DNA of 64,000 nucleotides, from assembly GCA_029962745.1 (NCBI GenBank), contig CM057158.1, positions 10,861,780 through 10,925,779 of the forward strand. Reading direction: 5' to 3'. Of this stretch, positions 37,124-48,900 are shown one piece after another; within the stretch, counting starts at the first letter, position 1; every line of letters begins with the position of its first letter. A program made the translations under genes and the position numbers. Under the pieces are notes generated by a model, which did no database searches, had not been told where the DNA came from, and worked only from the letters and a program-made list of their open reading frames with translations. The DNA comes from Echinometra lucunter (taxonomy: Eukaryota > Echinodermata > Echinoidea > Camarodonta > Echinometridae).

Positions 37124-37366
37124 GTAATGTTGTACATGTTTTACATTTAACCTAATGGCCAATATCATTGTTGAGCCACCGAAGGTGGAGCGAGATGAAA
37201 GGATCCTTAGTGGTGTCCGTCCGTCCGTCCGTCCGTACGTAACACTTATGAAATTTGAATAACTTTGCGACTGTTTGCCCGTTTGGAACCATACTTGGAT
37301 GGTAGATGTTCTATAGGGACCTCAGTATAATTTAGAGGTCAAAGGTCAAATGAGGTCAAATCTTAA

Positions 37367-37826
37367 AGGGGGTACCCAATGCTGAAAAAATGTTAGTTCA
37401 TTTAAAAGAGCATGATTTTATTAGCAGAAAATCATCTGCCTAGAGTTTTTTAAAAAGTAGTGTTGCCAAGGAAACCCCCAAATGTGGTAAGATTTCAGGT
37501 TATTTTTGACCCCTCAGCTGTGACCCAGTTTCAACTGGGTACCCATTTTGACGTCAAAATGGCGTGAAAGTGGGTACCTTGTCGCGCAATTCTAGCAAAA
37601 TGCGCGCAACGTATAATACATAATCACCGCGCGAAGCTGGGTACCCACTTTTACGTCATACCGCATAGGCCTACTCAAATTTTTTGGTCAACTCTTGACT
37701 TTTTATGAGAAAATTAGCCAAAATGCATTGATTTCGATTGAAAATCATCAAATTTTTAAAGTTATTCTTCTTAGAATTCCATTCTCGATCATATATCAAA
37801 AAAAAAATTGCCATTGTGTAATCACT
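37367..37826 (+). mobile_element. TTAA/AGGGGG MITE, L2 intron 2
   Basis: Mirror copy of the L1 insertion. Confidence 0.78.
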
Positions 37827-37894
37827 TTAACATTTTCTAACTTTTGAACCGCCAGCCCATTTGTAACCAAACTTGGATGGTGGATGCTCTATAG

Positions 37895-38666
37895 ACCAAT
37901 CCCACAATGCAAGAGGGCAGCAGACTGTTCGACACAATTCGACATACTGCAGTGGGTGCTCCAACTTTTATAGTACACAAGTCAATACCGCGTTATGTAC
38001 ATTCGTTCGATTTTTTGTCTACTTTGACCAATATATGCAGATTTCTTTTAATATTTGCAAATGAGAAATTATCAGGGAAGTTCAGGTCACAGCTGTGCGG
38101 TGCTCAAATGCCACAAGAATTGGAGAAAGTTTTAAAAATTGGAAGCTAACTTAGTGCGAAATTCACTCGCTTTTGACTCATGAAGCCTGTTTGTGTGAGA
38201 AGCCGTACTCCCTACACAGGTTTCCGTAAGCAATGTGAAGGAATTCGTCGCCAGTGGGTAAAAAAACATCAACAGAAAGGACTTTGAAGTCAAGAAACAC
38301 TATCATTATGTAAATTGGCGTAAAATTTAATGAGTGAAAACATGACTTTGTAAACAGGGTAAGAGCCATCGTTTACTACGGCATCTATGCTGCAATCGAA
38401 CTTCTACTGACAAAACTAAGTTGAAAAAACCATCGAAAGTACAAAAATACATCTGTCAGATATGGCCATTGTCTTACCTCATCTACCCTTGTATCCATGC
38501 TTATTTTACTGATCTAGAATAAAGTAAATGGTACAATATCAGGGCATATCTCATATCTTACATTCATTTTGTACACAGAGAGCCAATCACGGTCAGCGCG
38601 CTTGCCCACCGCAGCAATGGCGTCGCCGATAGAGGGCCAAATACATAAACCGGAGGTGAAATTGGT
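37895..38666 (+). mobile_element. CTATAG-targeting element, copy in L2 intron 2
   Basis: Mirror of the L1 insertion, flanked by CTATAG at 37889-37894 and 38667-38672. Confidence 0.85.
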
Positions 38667-39485
38667 CTATAGGGACCTGAATTTAATTTAGAGGCCAAAG
38701 GTCATGTATGTAGGTCAGAGGTCAAATGAGAATAAAACTTGAATGACTTTGCAACCATTTTCCCGTTTGGAACCAAACTTGGATGGTAGCTGCTCTATAG
38801 AGACCTCAAAGTAATTTGGGGGTCAAGGTCATTTATGTAGGTCAAAGGTCAAATGAGGTCAATGTTAACTTTTTCTACTGGAGTTAGTAACTGTGAACCA
38901 CTAGCCCATTTGTAACTAAACTTGGGATCTCAGTTTGATTTGGTGGTCAAAGGTCAAATGAGTTGACATGTTAACATTTTCTACTAGGGTTAGTAACTTT
39001 TGAACCATTAGCCCATTTGTAACTAAACTTGGATGGTACTAGACAGCTGCTGGTCGTTTTAAACTGTCACCAATTCCCGAACATGCGTGCGCGCGCGCTG
39101 ATGTGGTATCTCCCCACGAATTCACTACCCCACGAATTCACCTTCCCCGAAAAAAACGACCAGCAAATCTCGGCAGCGAGGTTCCGATTTTAATGAGCAG
39201 TGACCCCATGACCCCGCTTCCCAAATAAGGACCCTCTCATGAATGATGCATGTTTGGTTTGATGAGGGGTCAGCTGGTCAGGCCAAGGCCAGTGTGTATG
39301 TGTGTCTGTGGTGTGTTTATTGGTGAATGTGAGAGTGATCAATGCATGCAGCTATTGACCCTTTCCCAAGACGTTCCACACGTCCAAATACATGGCATGG
39401 AAGTATACCTCCATGATATAAGATATGCATCGTATTGGAGAAAACTTTTTTCCAGATATTGCTGAGCTGAAGTTAACTAAAAGTC

Positions 39486-40214
39486 TGCCTACATAATGGA
39501 TAACGGAGATTTGTTAGGTGGTGTATGATTTGTGATTTAAGAATCTGGTCCAAAGACAGGTTTAGAAAGGCTAAACTTGAATACTTACAAAACAAGATAG
39601 AAGGAAAACAAACAAGATTCGAAAAAACTATCTGCTTGAATAATGGATAACGTGAGATCTGCCAGTATTAGGGTGTGTTCGTGATTTAAGAAATCTGGTC
39701 CAAAGACAGGTTAGAAAGGCTAAACTCGAACACTTACAAAACAACATGGAAGAAAAACAAACATGATTTGAAAAGACTTTGGCAAAATCTAAACGTTTAG
39801 GATTAAAAAGTAAGAAGAGGAAAGACAAGAGACAAGAGTCTAAAATTGATGAGAAATTATGTCATGATAAGCTGGTATAGCTCATGAATTTAATTCGTAT
39901 TTTACAAATGTGGCTGTCAAAAATTAGTAGACAAACTCCATCTTTCAGCCCAGACAAAAATTGTATTCGGAGTTTTTACGAAGGGAAAGTGTGTACTTGT
40001 GAATAGCTTCGAGTTGATACCAGTCAGTGAACAATTTGTAAGTTCAATGAGCTTCGCAGATTGAATGTATCAAAAAGTACTGAGCTAGACATGATTCCGG
40101 CTAGATTTTAAAAATAGTGCAAAGATTTTGTTCAAGCCTTGTGTTATTTAATGAACCTATCTGTCCTGATAAATACTTTTCCAGAGGATACGAAAATAGC
40201 ACCTCTATACCACG
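39486..40214 (+). mobile_element. LINE fragment, copy 3
   Basis: Inverted copy of the same fragment within the truncated insertion. Confidence 0.72.
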
Positions 40215-41269
40215 AAAAAGAGTACATTTTTCCTTGCTCGCCTCCGGACGCTCGTAATAGATAATGGATAATGACTGAGATTTTGATGACGATTATCACT
40301 TTACCATGAAAAGGAGTATACATATTTTTCCTCGCTTGCTCCACTCCCTCGTATCAGAAACTGGATAACTTTGGGAAAGCAAACCATTCGGCAAGCGAAG
40401 TCAAATGTATAAATGTATACTTTATAAGATACAGGATGGTTTCGGAAAGCGAACAAATTTGGCAAGTGAGGTGACCGAATATTTCTAAACATCTTATAGG
40501 CCTACTGCCGTATTTGATGAATAACACTTCTAACAATCAAAAGAATCTGTTTATCTCGCTCGGCCTGTCGCTTCGCTCGCTCGTAGCATCTAACCATTCA
40601 GGTGTCACAAATAGATTCACAGTCATCTGAAGGCGAATATTATTATTCTTATAGCCTACGAAGTGCATTTAGATGACAAAATAACAATTCTTATAACATG
40701 AAGTGGTTTATTTTTGGCTCGCTCGCTTCTCTCCGCTCACAAGTTCATATTTTAGCGAGAAGTGTATTTTTTCCCAAATTTTGAAAAATCGCTTACATGG
40801 CCTTAAATATTAAAGTAATAGTAATCCACCTAGATCTTATCCCCCCCCCCCCCCCTGCAAGGGACTTCGCGCTAGCGAGGTGCGCCTAAATTGATATTTC
40901 CAGGTGTGTGTTCAGCCCCCCCCCCCCCCACCCCCCCGTTCAGAAAGCATCCTACGCCCATGTATCTAACACACCTTTTAAAGTGATTACACAATGGTAA
41001 AAAAAAGGATATATGATCGAGAACAGAATTCTAAGAAGAATAACATTAAAAATTTGATGATTTGCAATCGAAATCAATGCATTTTTGGCTAATTATATGT
41101 GAATAGTCATGAGTTGACCAAGTGTTGTGCCCCTCACTTTTGCCTCCGAGTCCACTTCTTTAGCCGTAATGAATTATAGGAGAAACTGCAATTTATGCAG
41201 TTTCTCTTGAATACTAGATATATAGCTATTTTGAAGACTTTATACTAAGCCACTGGATGTGAAAAGGTA

Positions 41270-42090
41270 TAAAGGGGGGGGGAGGTGGCACAAGAAAGAA
41301 ATAGGCGTTAATCAGACGTAAAGGACATTTTTATCAGATTTGAAGGGGCAATTCAGAAGAAGAATCGCACTGCATAAAATGAAAGAAAACCTGGAAAAGG
41401 GGCTTATCATAATCAAACTGGACACTCATTTGAAGTAAAAAAAAGAAAACTTATCAGATTCGAGGTGAAAAATTACTTTTATTACAAAGCAAAGGGGAAC
41501 TGAACATGAATTAAATGGGTGTGTATCAATTGAAAAGGGGGCACATGCCGGAATGGAAAAGGAACACATCTAACAAAAAGTGGCAATTGTGGCACTACAG
41601 CATCTTAACAGAAGGGGAAATCGGACATACTAGAAAAGAAAAGGGGCATTTAGCTGGGGTATGTATCTGACTCCAAATGGGGCACTTGCCCAATAGAAAA
41701 AGGAAAAATTATCACAGGTGAAGAGGGTCACTCAGCAGAAGGGCAACTGCACTATTAGAACAAAAAATGAGCAGTCAAAAGGGGGCACTTATCACATTTA
41801 AATTTAGGAATATTCATCACAGTCATATAAAGGGAAAATAGGCCTAGCGCTACTAAAAAAAGGGAACGGGTCACTAATCGGCAGTAAAAAAGGGGGAGTT
41901 GTTGGGCTTAAGAAAGGCAACTTATCTAAATCGAAAAAAGGCACTTATTAAAAAAATGACCGTCGTAAGAAGAAAAGGGGCGCTGAACAGGTTTGAACAG
42001 GGGCACTTTCAAGGGTACTAGTATAAAAAGGGGCACTTTTGGGATGCTTGGAAAAGTGGGGGCACTGTGCCCCCCCCCCCGGCTCTGCCG
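41270..42090 (-). repeat. GTGCCCCTTTT-periodic tract, copy 3
   Basis: Inverted copy reading as AAAAGGGGCAC. Confidence 0.7.
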
Positions 42091-42443
42091 CCTCTGATTA
42101 CCATGGTATAACACATTGGAAATCCCTATCTGTTAATATAAAGAAAATAGAGAACTTAATTTGCTCATTTTGAAGAGAGGAAATTAAGGAATAACTGTCA
42201 ATAAGAGTCAGAGACGAGAAGAGAATGACATCCTGATTTATGACTGAAATTGCCTAATACAGACCACCTTGCTTTTGTCTGCCCGTTGAACTGATAGTTT
42301 CAAATTTTGTAAATAACTTTATTGATTTAGAAATTGTATACATGTATAATAATGATTGTTTTCCATTATTTCTCAATCTAATATAATTTCAATTTAATAA
42401 GTTTGTATTTTGAGGGCCCACTGGAAATAAGCTCTCGAGCTTT

Positions 42444-43732
42444 TTATTATTTTTTATTATTCGTATGTTTTATTGATTTTCATGATTACACACAAAGCAA
42501 TAAATAAGCAGCAATAAAATACCAACAAAATAAAATGAAATAATGACAGGAATGAATAATGATGTCGACAATGAAAAGATAAATAAAAAAGCAGTTATAT
42601 CTTATAAATGGGGTAGTTATTAAAAAACATCTACTGTATAGTTGATAACATCTGAACGTTTCACCCTAACAAATATAACAGTCTTCACAAAAATTTGCAA
42701 TCAAATTTCCCTCTCTTAAAGTGGATATAGAGTTTCCTTCTTCTTGGCCACATAATACTGTCTCTTTGGAATTTCATATGTTTCTTGATTAAAATTTTGG
42801 TCTAGTATTCTTGAATTGCATAGATAAATGAAATATTCTAAAGATACAAATATAAAGGACAGAAATTTGTCATATGAACTCCAAACATTTTCTTGAAATT
42901 ATCCAAAGTAAAACAGTTATAATGTTTTAAAAGAATTACTTGCAATAAATCACACATGGGGGGGGGGGGGAGGGGGTTACCATATCACAATCATAAAAAC
43001 AATGAATAATTGATTAAGGCATGTTCCACAAAGATACAGTTTGGTGAATCCTTTCTCTTTATCCTAAACAAAAAGTCATTTAAGGCAATGGATTTATGAA
43101 AGACCTTGAAATAAAAAGAGCGCAAACGAGTACTGATTGAACACATAAAGTTCACATTATGAATCAGATTCCAGTTTAATCTTGTGGAACATTTTGAATT
43201 ATTTCCCAGTAATCATAAACGCTTATCAGGGATAAGGAGTCTTGTATTACAGTATATATGCATATCTAGGTTTTCTTTTGGTTTTTTTTTTTTTTGTCGT
43301 TCGAACAAGTTTATCACAAACTATAGTATATACCCACAACATCATTGTCAGTATCTTCAGAGTTAGCAGCTTCCAACCATGACTTTGGTATTTTTGAACA
43401 AAAAAATTATTTCCTTCTATCTTTATGAGAAACACTGAAATCAAGAATCAATTCTTCAAATAACTTGTATCCGGTCGGTAAAGGAGGGTTCAATGATCTG
43501 ATACCTTAATACATTTTGCATACCATTCATCAAAATGTAGAAAAAGTTTTGACTTTGACGGTATCTTCTTATTGAACCATAATGATTGACCAACCCCAAT
43601 CTCTGAGAAAGTCTTCCCAAAGATATCCTTACAATCCCCTTCTCTAAAGATACCAAGTCTGAAGGAAATCTGCCAACTGGTATTATTTAAAGTTTTCAGT
43701 ATGGATTCTGGGGCATGAGAAGTCCACAAAAT
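42444..43732 (-). mobile_element. 5'-truncated LINE, copy 3
   Basis: Inverted copy with the duplication at 42426-42443 and 43733-43750. The same internal stop is kept. Confidence 0.85.
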
Positions 43733-44274
43733 AATAAGCTCTCGAGCTTTCGTGGGTATCCTGATCAAGCTTCAAAGTTATTTGTCTATGTCTATATTGT
43801 GTTCGAAGCTTGACGAATAAATATCAGTAAATCAATTATCAATCTATCAATCAATCAACCTAGTAGTTACCTGCAAACTATATCAATTTTTACGAAAACT
43901 TCAAGGAGTGGCTTGCGGAAGAGTTTTAAAGACATACATGTATTTGGTGACTTTTCTACCATCAAATCGCACCATTCGACAAGTGTGTGAGGAAAGTTAC
44001 AAATGTAACTCCATGAGAAGTCAACAAGTCGATTGAATTTAATTTAATTGAACTGAATTTATTTGTTCCACTTTTACATCATTCAGATTTAATAAGAATA
44101 TAATTGTCCATTTCAAAATCATAGGCCTACTGTCAGTAAATTTTCTAGATAGATAAACTATACGGCACAAAAAGAGAGTGTAAAAAAGTGGGGCATAGCT
44201 TGTAAAAATGTATATGAGCGGACACTTCAAACACACACCATAACTCCTCTATCTTTTCTGTAAAAATAAGACAA

Positions 44275-44774
44275 NNNNNNNNNNNNNNNNNNNNNNNNNN
44301 NNNNNNNNNNNNNNNNNNNNNNNNNNNNNNNNNNNNNNNNNNNNNNNNNNNNNNNNNNNNNNNNNNNNNNNNNNNNNNNNNNNNNNNNNNNNNNNNNNNN
44401 NNNNNNNNNNNNNNNNNNNNNNNNNNNNNNNNNNNNNNNNNNNNNNNNNNNNNNNNNNNNNNNNNNNNNNNNNNNNNNNNNNNNNNNNNNNNNNNNNNNN
44501 NNNNNNNNNNNNNNNNNNNNNNNNNNNNNNNNNNNNNNNNNNNNNNNNNNNNNNNNNNNNNNNNNNNNNNNNNNNNNNNNNNNNNNNNNNNNNNNNNNNN
44601 NNNNNNNNNNNNNNNNNNNNNNNNNNNNNNNNNNNNNNNNNNNNNNNNNNNNNNNNNNNNNNNNNNNNNNNNNNNNNNNNNNNNNNNNNNNNNNNNNNNN
44701 NNNNNNNNNNNNNNNNNNNNNNNNNNNNNNNNNNNNNNNNNNNNNNNNNNNNNNNNNNNNNNNNNNNNNNNNNN
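44275..44774. other. Assembly gap, 500 N
   Basis: Exactly 500 N. It interrupts the third copy of the 5.85 kb insertion and hides the third CTLD exon of L2 and the leader exon of L3. Confidence 0.99.
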
Positions 44775-45781
44775 CTAGATCTAGACCAAAAAATCCTTTA
44801 GAGTTGGAGACCCTACCATGGAATTAAAATCTGGACAACGTAGAGTCTATGCAGGACCCCACCGAATAATAAGTCTAACTTTAAGAGGCTAACGAACTAA
44901 CTTGTTGAACTTAAAGTTAAGCCTAGTATGATTGTGAAGGAGGCAGATTTTTCTGGGTGGAATCTATCAGCAAACATGTGTTGAATTTAGCTAAGTTAGA
45001 TTTATTTATTATTTTTCATCATTATGACATTATTAGTAGACTCTATTATTATTATTAATATCATTTTCATTATTGTTATTTTGTTACTATCATTATCATT
45101 TGTGTCATCATTAATTGTCATTAGTATTATCCTTATTATTATTAGAATAGTGTATAGATTCTAGTACGTGGATCTGGGTCTGTAGTCTTCGTTTTCCTAA
45201 ACAGCCTGGATTTTTTTTCAAAATGAAGACCGGGGATCGTCTCCTGTGCACAAGTACACATGCAGGCACGCTGATCATTCATGGGCCTTTGGTCTTTGGT
45301 CTTCTTTTTTCATGTTTTTCATGTTTCAGGCATCTTTTTAAAAAGATAGATCTAGTTTTTTTCGGTGAATTACTCATTTAGGCCTGTACATCATCCAAGT
45401 ACATCACTTTCTGAAAAGCACCTTAAACAAGAACTGGAGTAGGAATGGTTTTGATACTGTAAACAGGGATACCCGTCGAACGGACTCTGATTTTTATACC
45501 CTTAACACTAACGGGAATTTTATTCAAGGATTGTATCATCACCTCTAAATTTACATGTAATACCCTTTTTCTTGATTTTTTTGCTGTTGTAAATACCCTT
45601 AACGTGTTATTACGGGTTATGTGCTTGATGCTGAAAAGATTACCCTTTTTACTAGTTATCATGTAAGTGGATCATATATAGACCTCATTTATCAAAGTAG
45701 GTCTTGACTATAGATCTTGCTCTTGATAAATTGTTTTTCCTTCTTTTTTGTGTGTAAATTGTGTGTGTACATGCATATCAG

Positions 45782-45946
45782 AATATGGCTGTCAAGCTGG
45801 CTGGGTCCATGAACCTTCAGGTGGATACTGCTACCGTTACAATTCAGCTTTATGGGTAACATGGCAAGATGCCAGAACACATTGTATAGGACTAGGAGCT
45901 GACTTAACGAGCATACACAGTCAAGAGGAGAATGATTTTATATTTG
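45782..45946 (+). CDS. L3 exon: CTLD N-terminal part
   Basis: 165 nt, same splice sites as L2. Five substitutions from L2, all replacement: L to V in GW(L/V)HE, F to Y and T to N after CYR, L to V in LW(L/V)TW, P to Q in TW(P/Q)DAR. Confidence 0.9.
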
Positions 45947-48900
45947 GTAAGCAATCAAGAGGGATAATGTTCTACTTCTAGACAAAGATTGAAATCGCAT
46001 GTATATGGGGGTTGCAAAGCTTGGAAAATTATGTCTCCATTTGGGAATGTCTCTGATTAATTGGTTTTAAATGTTGATGAAAATATTTTCTCATTTTTTA
46101 ACAAGTTTTAAATTGTACATCTTATTTTGCCTTTTTATGCCTCCGCCCACCGATGGTTAGTGCCGGAGGCATTGTGTTTTTGGAATGTCTGTCTGTCCGT
46201 CTGTCCCATTTTCGTTCTTGCGATAACTTTGACAGATCCAATTCAAATTTGGCTCATGTATGCATACCAGAGTGACAATGATCTGATTAGATTGGGTCAT
46301 GAGGTCAAAGGTCATAAGGTCATTGTATACATGAAAATGGCTTGTTCTCATGATAACTTAAGAACCATATATGATGGATCAACTTCAGACTTGGTTCATG
46401 TATGCATATTGGACTGACATTGATATGATCAGATTTTGGAGTCATAAGGTTAAATGTTAAAGGTCATAGAGGTCATTGTATACATGATGGCTCGTTCTCA
46501 TAACTTGAGAGCCATTAACAGATTAACTTCAGTCTTGGCTCATGTATGCATATGGAAATAACAATAATCAGCTTAGATATAGGGGTCACAAGGTCAAAGG
46601 TCAGCGGTCATATAGGTCATTGTATACACAGGGTTCTCACTAGAAAAAAATCCACACATGGTTCCCCCTCTGTGTCAAACGTGGAATTTTCGGAAGTTTT
46701 ACGGAATAACGCCTAAAGTTAGATGTAGGCAGCAGTATATGCTATAGCAAAAAGATGAAAAATACTTCTTGGTAAGCAGGAGTTGTCTACTAATGGCATT
46801 ATAGTCAAAATACATTGTCAAAAAGCAAAACAATCTGTGGCATTTATCATTATTGTTAAGAATATATACTCGAATATTTTTTTACCCTTGCTGCCACGCA
46901 TGGTGCAGCAATTTCACACATGGTTCTTCCTTGTCTGAAACCCTTTACGCATGGTATTGGAACCATGGGTGTTATGTACTGGCGAGAACCATGTGTATAC
47001 ATGAAAATGGCTTGTTCCTGCGAACAGTTGATGGATCAACTTAAACTTGGCTCATGTATGCATAAAGGTGTGACATTGATCTGATCAGATTTTGGAGTCA
47101 CGGGGTTAAAGGTTGAAGGTCACAGAGGTCATTATATACATAAAAAGGGCTTGTTGGTCAATTACTTAAATTAACTCATCAATCTAATATTTAAAAAAGA
47201 AAAATATCAACTCCCATCTTCCAGCTTAATCATTTAGTGGGAAGTTATTATTAATTACACCCTGTTATATGCCACTGGATTTGTGGAATGTCTGTCAGAT
47301 TTTAGGCCTGCAAAAGGTTGACACTGTCTTTAAAATCTAGTTGAAAGACCAACTTCAAACTTGGCTAATGAATTTGGAAGTGACATTGATTTGTTTGGAT
47401 GGCTTGTTTTTGCAATAACTTAAAGGGGGTACCCAATGCTGAAACAACGTTAGTTCATTTAAAAAAGCATGATTTTATTAGCAGAAAATCATCTGCCTAA
47501 ATTTTTTTTTTAAGTCGTGTTGCCAAGGAAAATCCAAAATGTGGTAAGATTTCAGGATATTTTTGACCCCTCAGCTGTGACCCAGTTTCAACTGGGTACC
47601 CACTTTGACGTCAAAATGACGTCAAAGTGGGTACCTTGTTGCGCAATTCTAGCAAAATGCGCGCAAGGTATAATACAAATTGTACAGTCTAGCGCGCAGC
47701 ACAACTGCAATGCGCGAAGCTGGGTAACCACTTTTACGTCATACCTCATACTCAAATTTTTTGGTCAACTCTTGACTTTTTATGAGAAAATTAGCCAAAA
47801 TGCATTGATTTCGATTGAAAATCATCAAATTTTTATTGTTATTCTTCTTAGAATTCTATTTTCGATCATATATCAAAAAAAAATTTGCCATTGTGTAATC
47901 ACTTTAAGAACCAATAAACAAACCAAGTTCAAACTAAACTCGTGCATATGGATTGACGTTGATCTAAAGGTTATCAAAGTTTTTGAAAAGTTTAGAAGTT
48001 CATTGTGTGATCTATTTCAGATCTGACAATGGCGGAGGCATTACTTTTGACTGCACACAGTTGAGAATAGTCACCTAGTTTCAAGTATTGAATATTTCAT
48101 ATTCTCATAATTTACTGCAACATATCTCCTCATGGAGGTATCATATTATGAGTTACCGAAAAGAAGCGTAACTGTGTTAAGGTTATTGTAATTCTCAAAG
48201 TTTGAAATGAATGAAAGAAAATATGAAATAATTTTTGTATGTGTGAGTACTTGCAAATGCAGGCTACTATGTTAACTTTCATAAAGTACAGACTGATCCA
48301 AGGTCCCCGAGTATTACAATATAGGTATTTTGATCTTGCTAGTGAAAAAAAAAGTGTTTAAGATTTTCAGGGGTGTTTGTGTGTTCCATTCTAGATTTTA
48401 TTACTGGATTTGTATGGATTGGAATAACTGATGAGGAAGAGGAAGGAGTGTTTACTACATTTTCTGATGGAACTCCAATAACCTTCCAGAATTGGGCAGG
48501 TAATGTTGTACATGTATTATATTTAACCTAATGGCCAATATCATTTTTGAGCCACCGAAGGTGGAGCGAGACGAAAGGATCCTTAGTGGTGTCCGTCCGT
48601 CTGTACGTATGTAACGCTTATAAAACTTGAATAACTTTGCGACTGTTTGCCCGTTTGGAACCATACTTGGATGGTAGATGTTCTATAGGGACCTCAGTAT
48701 AATTTACAGGTCAAAGGTCAAATGAGGTCAAATCTTAACATTTTCTAACTTTAAAACACCAGCCCATTTGTAACCAAACTTGGACGGTGGATGCTCTATA
48801 GGGAATTTAATTTGGGGGCCAAAGATCATGTATGTAGGTCAGAGGTCAAATGAGAATAAAACTTGAATGACTTTGCAACCATTTTCCCGTTTGGAACCAA

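Larger units (their letters stand above)
32929..44274 (-). repeat. Right arm of the 11.4 kb inverted repeat
   Basis: Mirror of the left arm; it begins at GGTGTTATTA and is cut by the gap at 44275. Lectin exons are identical between the arms; intron differences are sparse substitutions and short indels. Confidence 0.95.
39040..44274 (-). mobile_element. 5.85 kb composite insertion, copy 3 (truncated by gap)
   Basis: Starts directly after GGATGGTAC at 39031-39039 in intron 2 of L2 and runs to the contig end. Confidence 0.75.

Noticed and set aside
37170..37240. GTCCGTCCGTCC tract as a tRNA-derived SINE head
   Set aside because: No A and B box promoter could be read.
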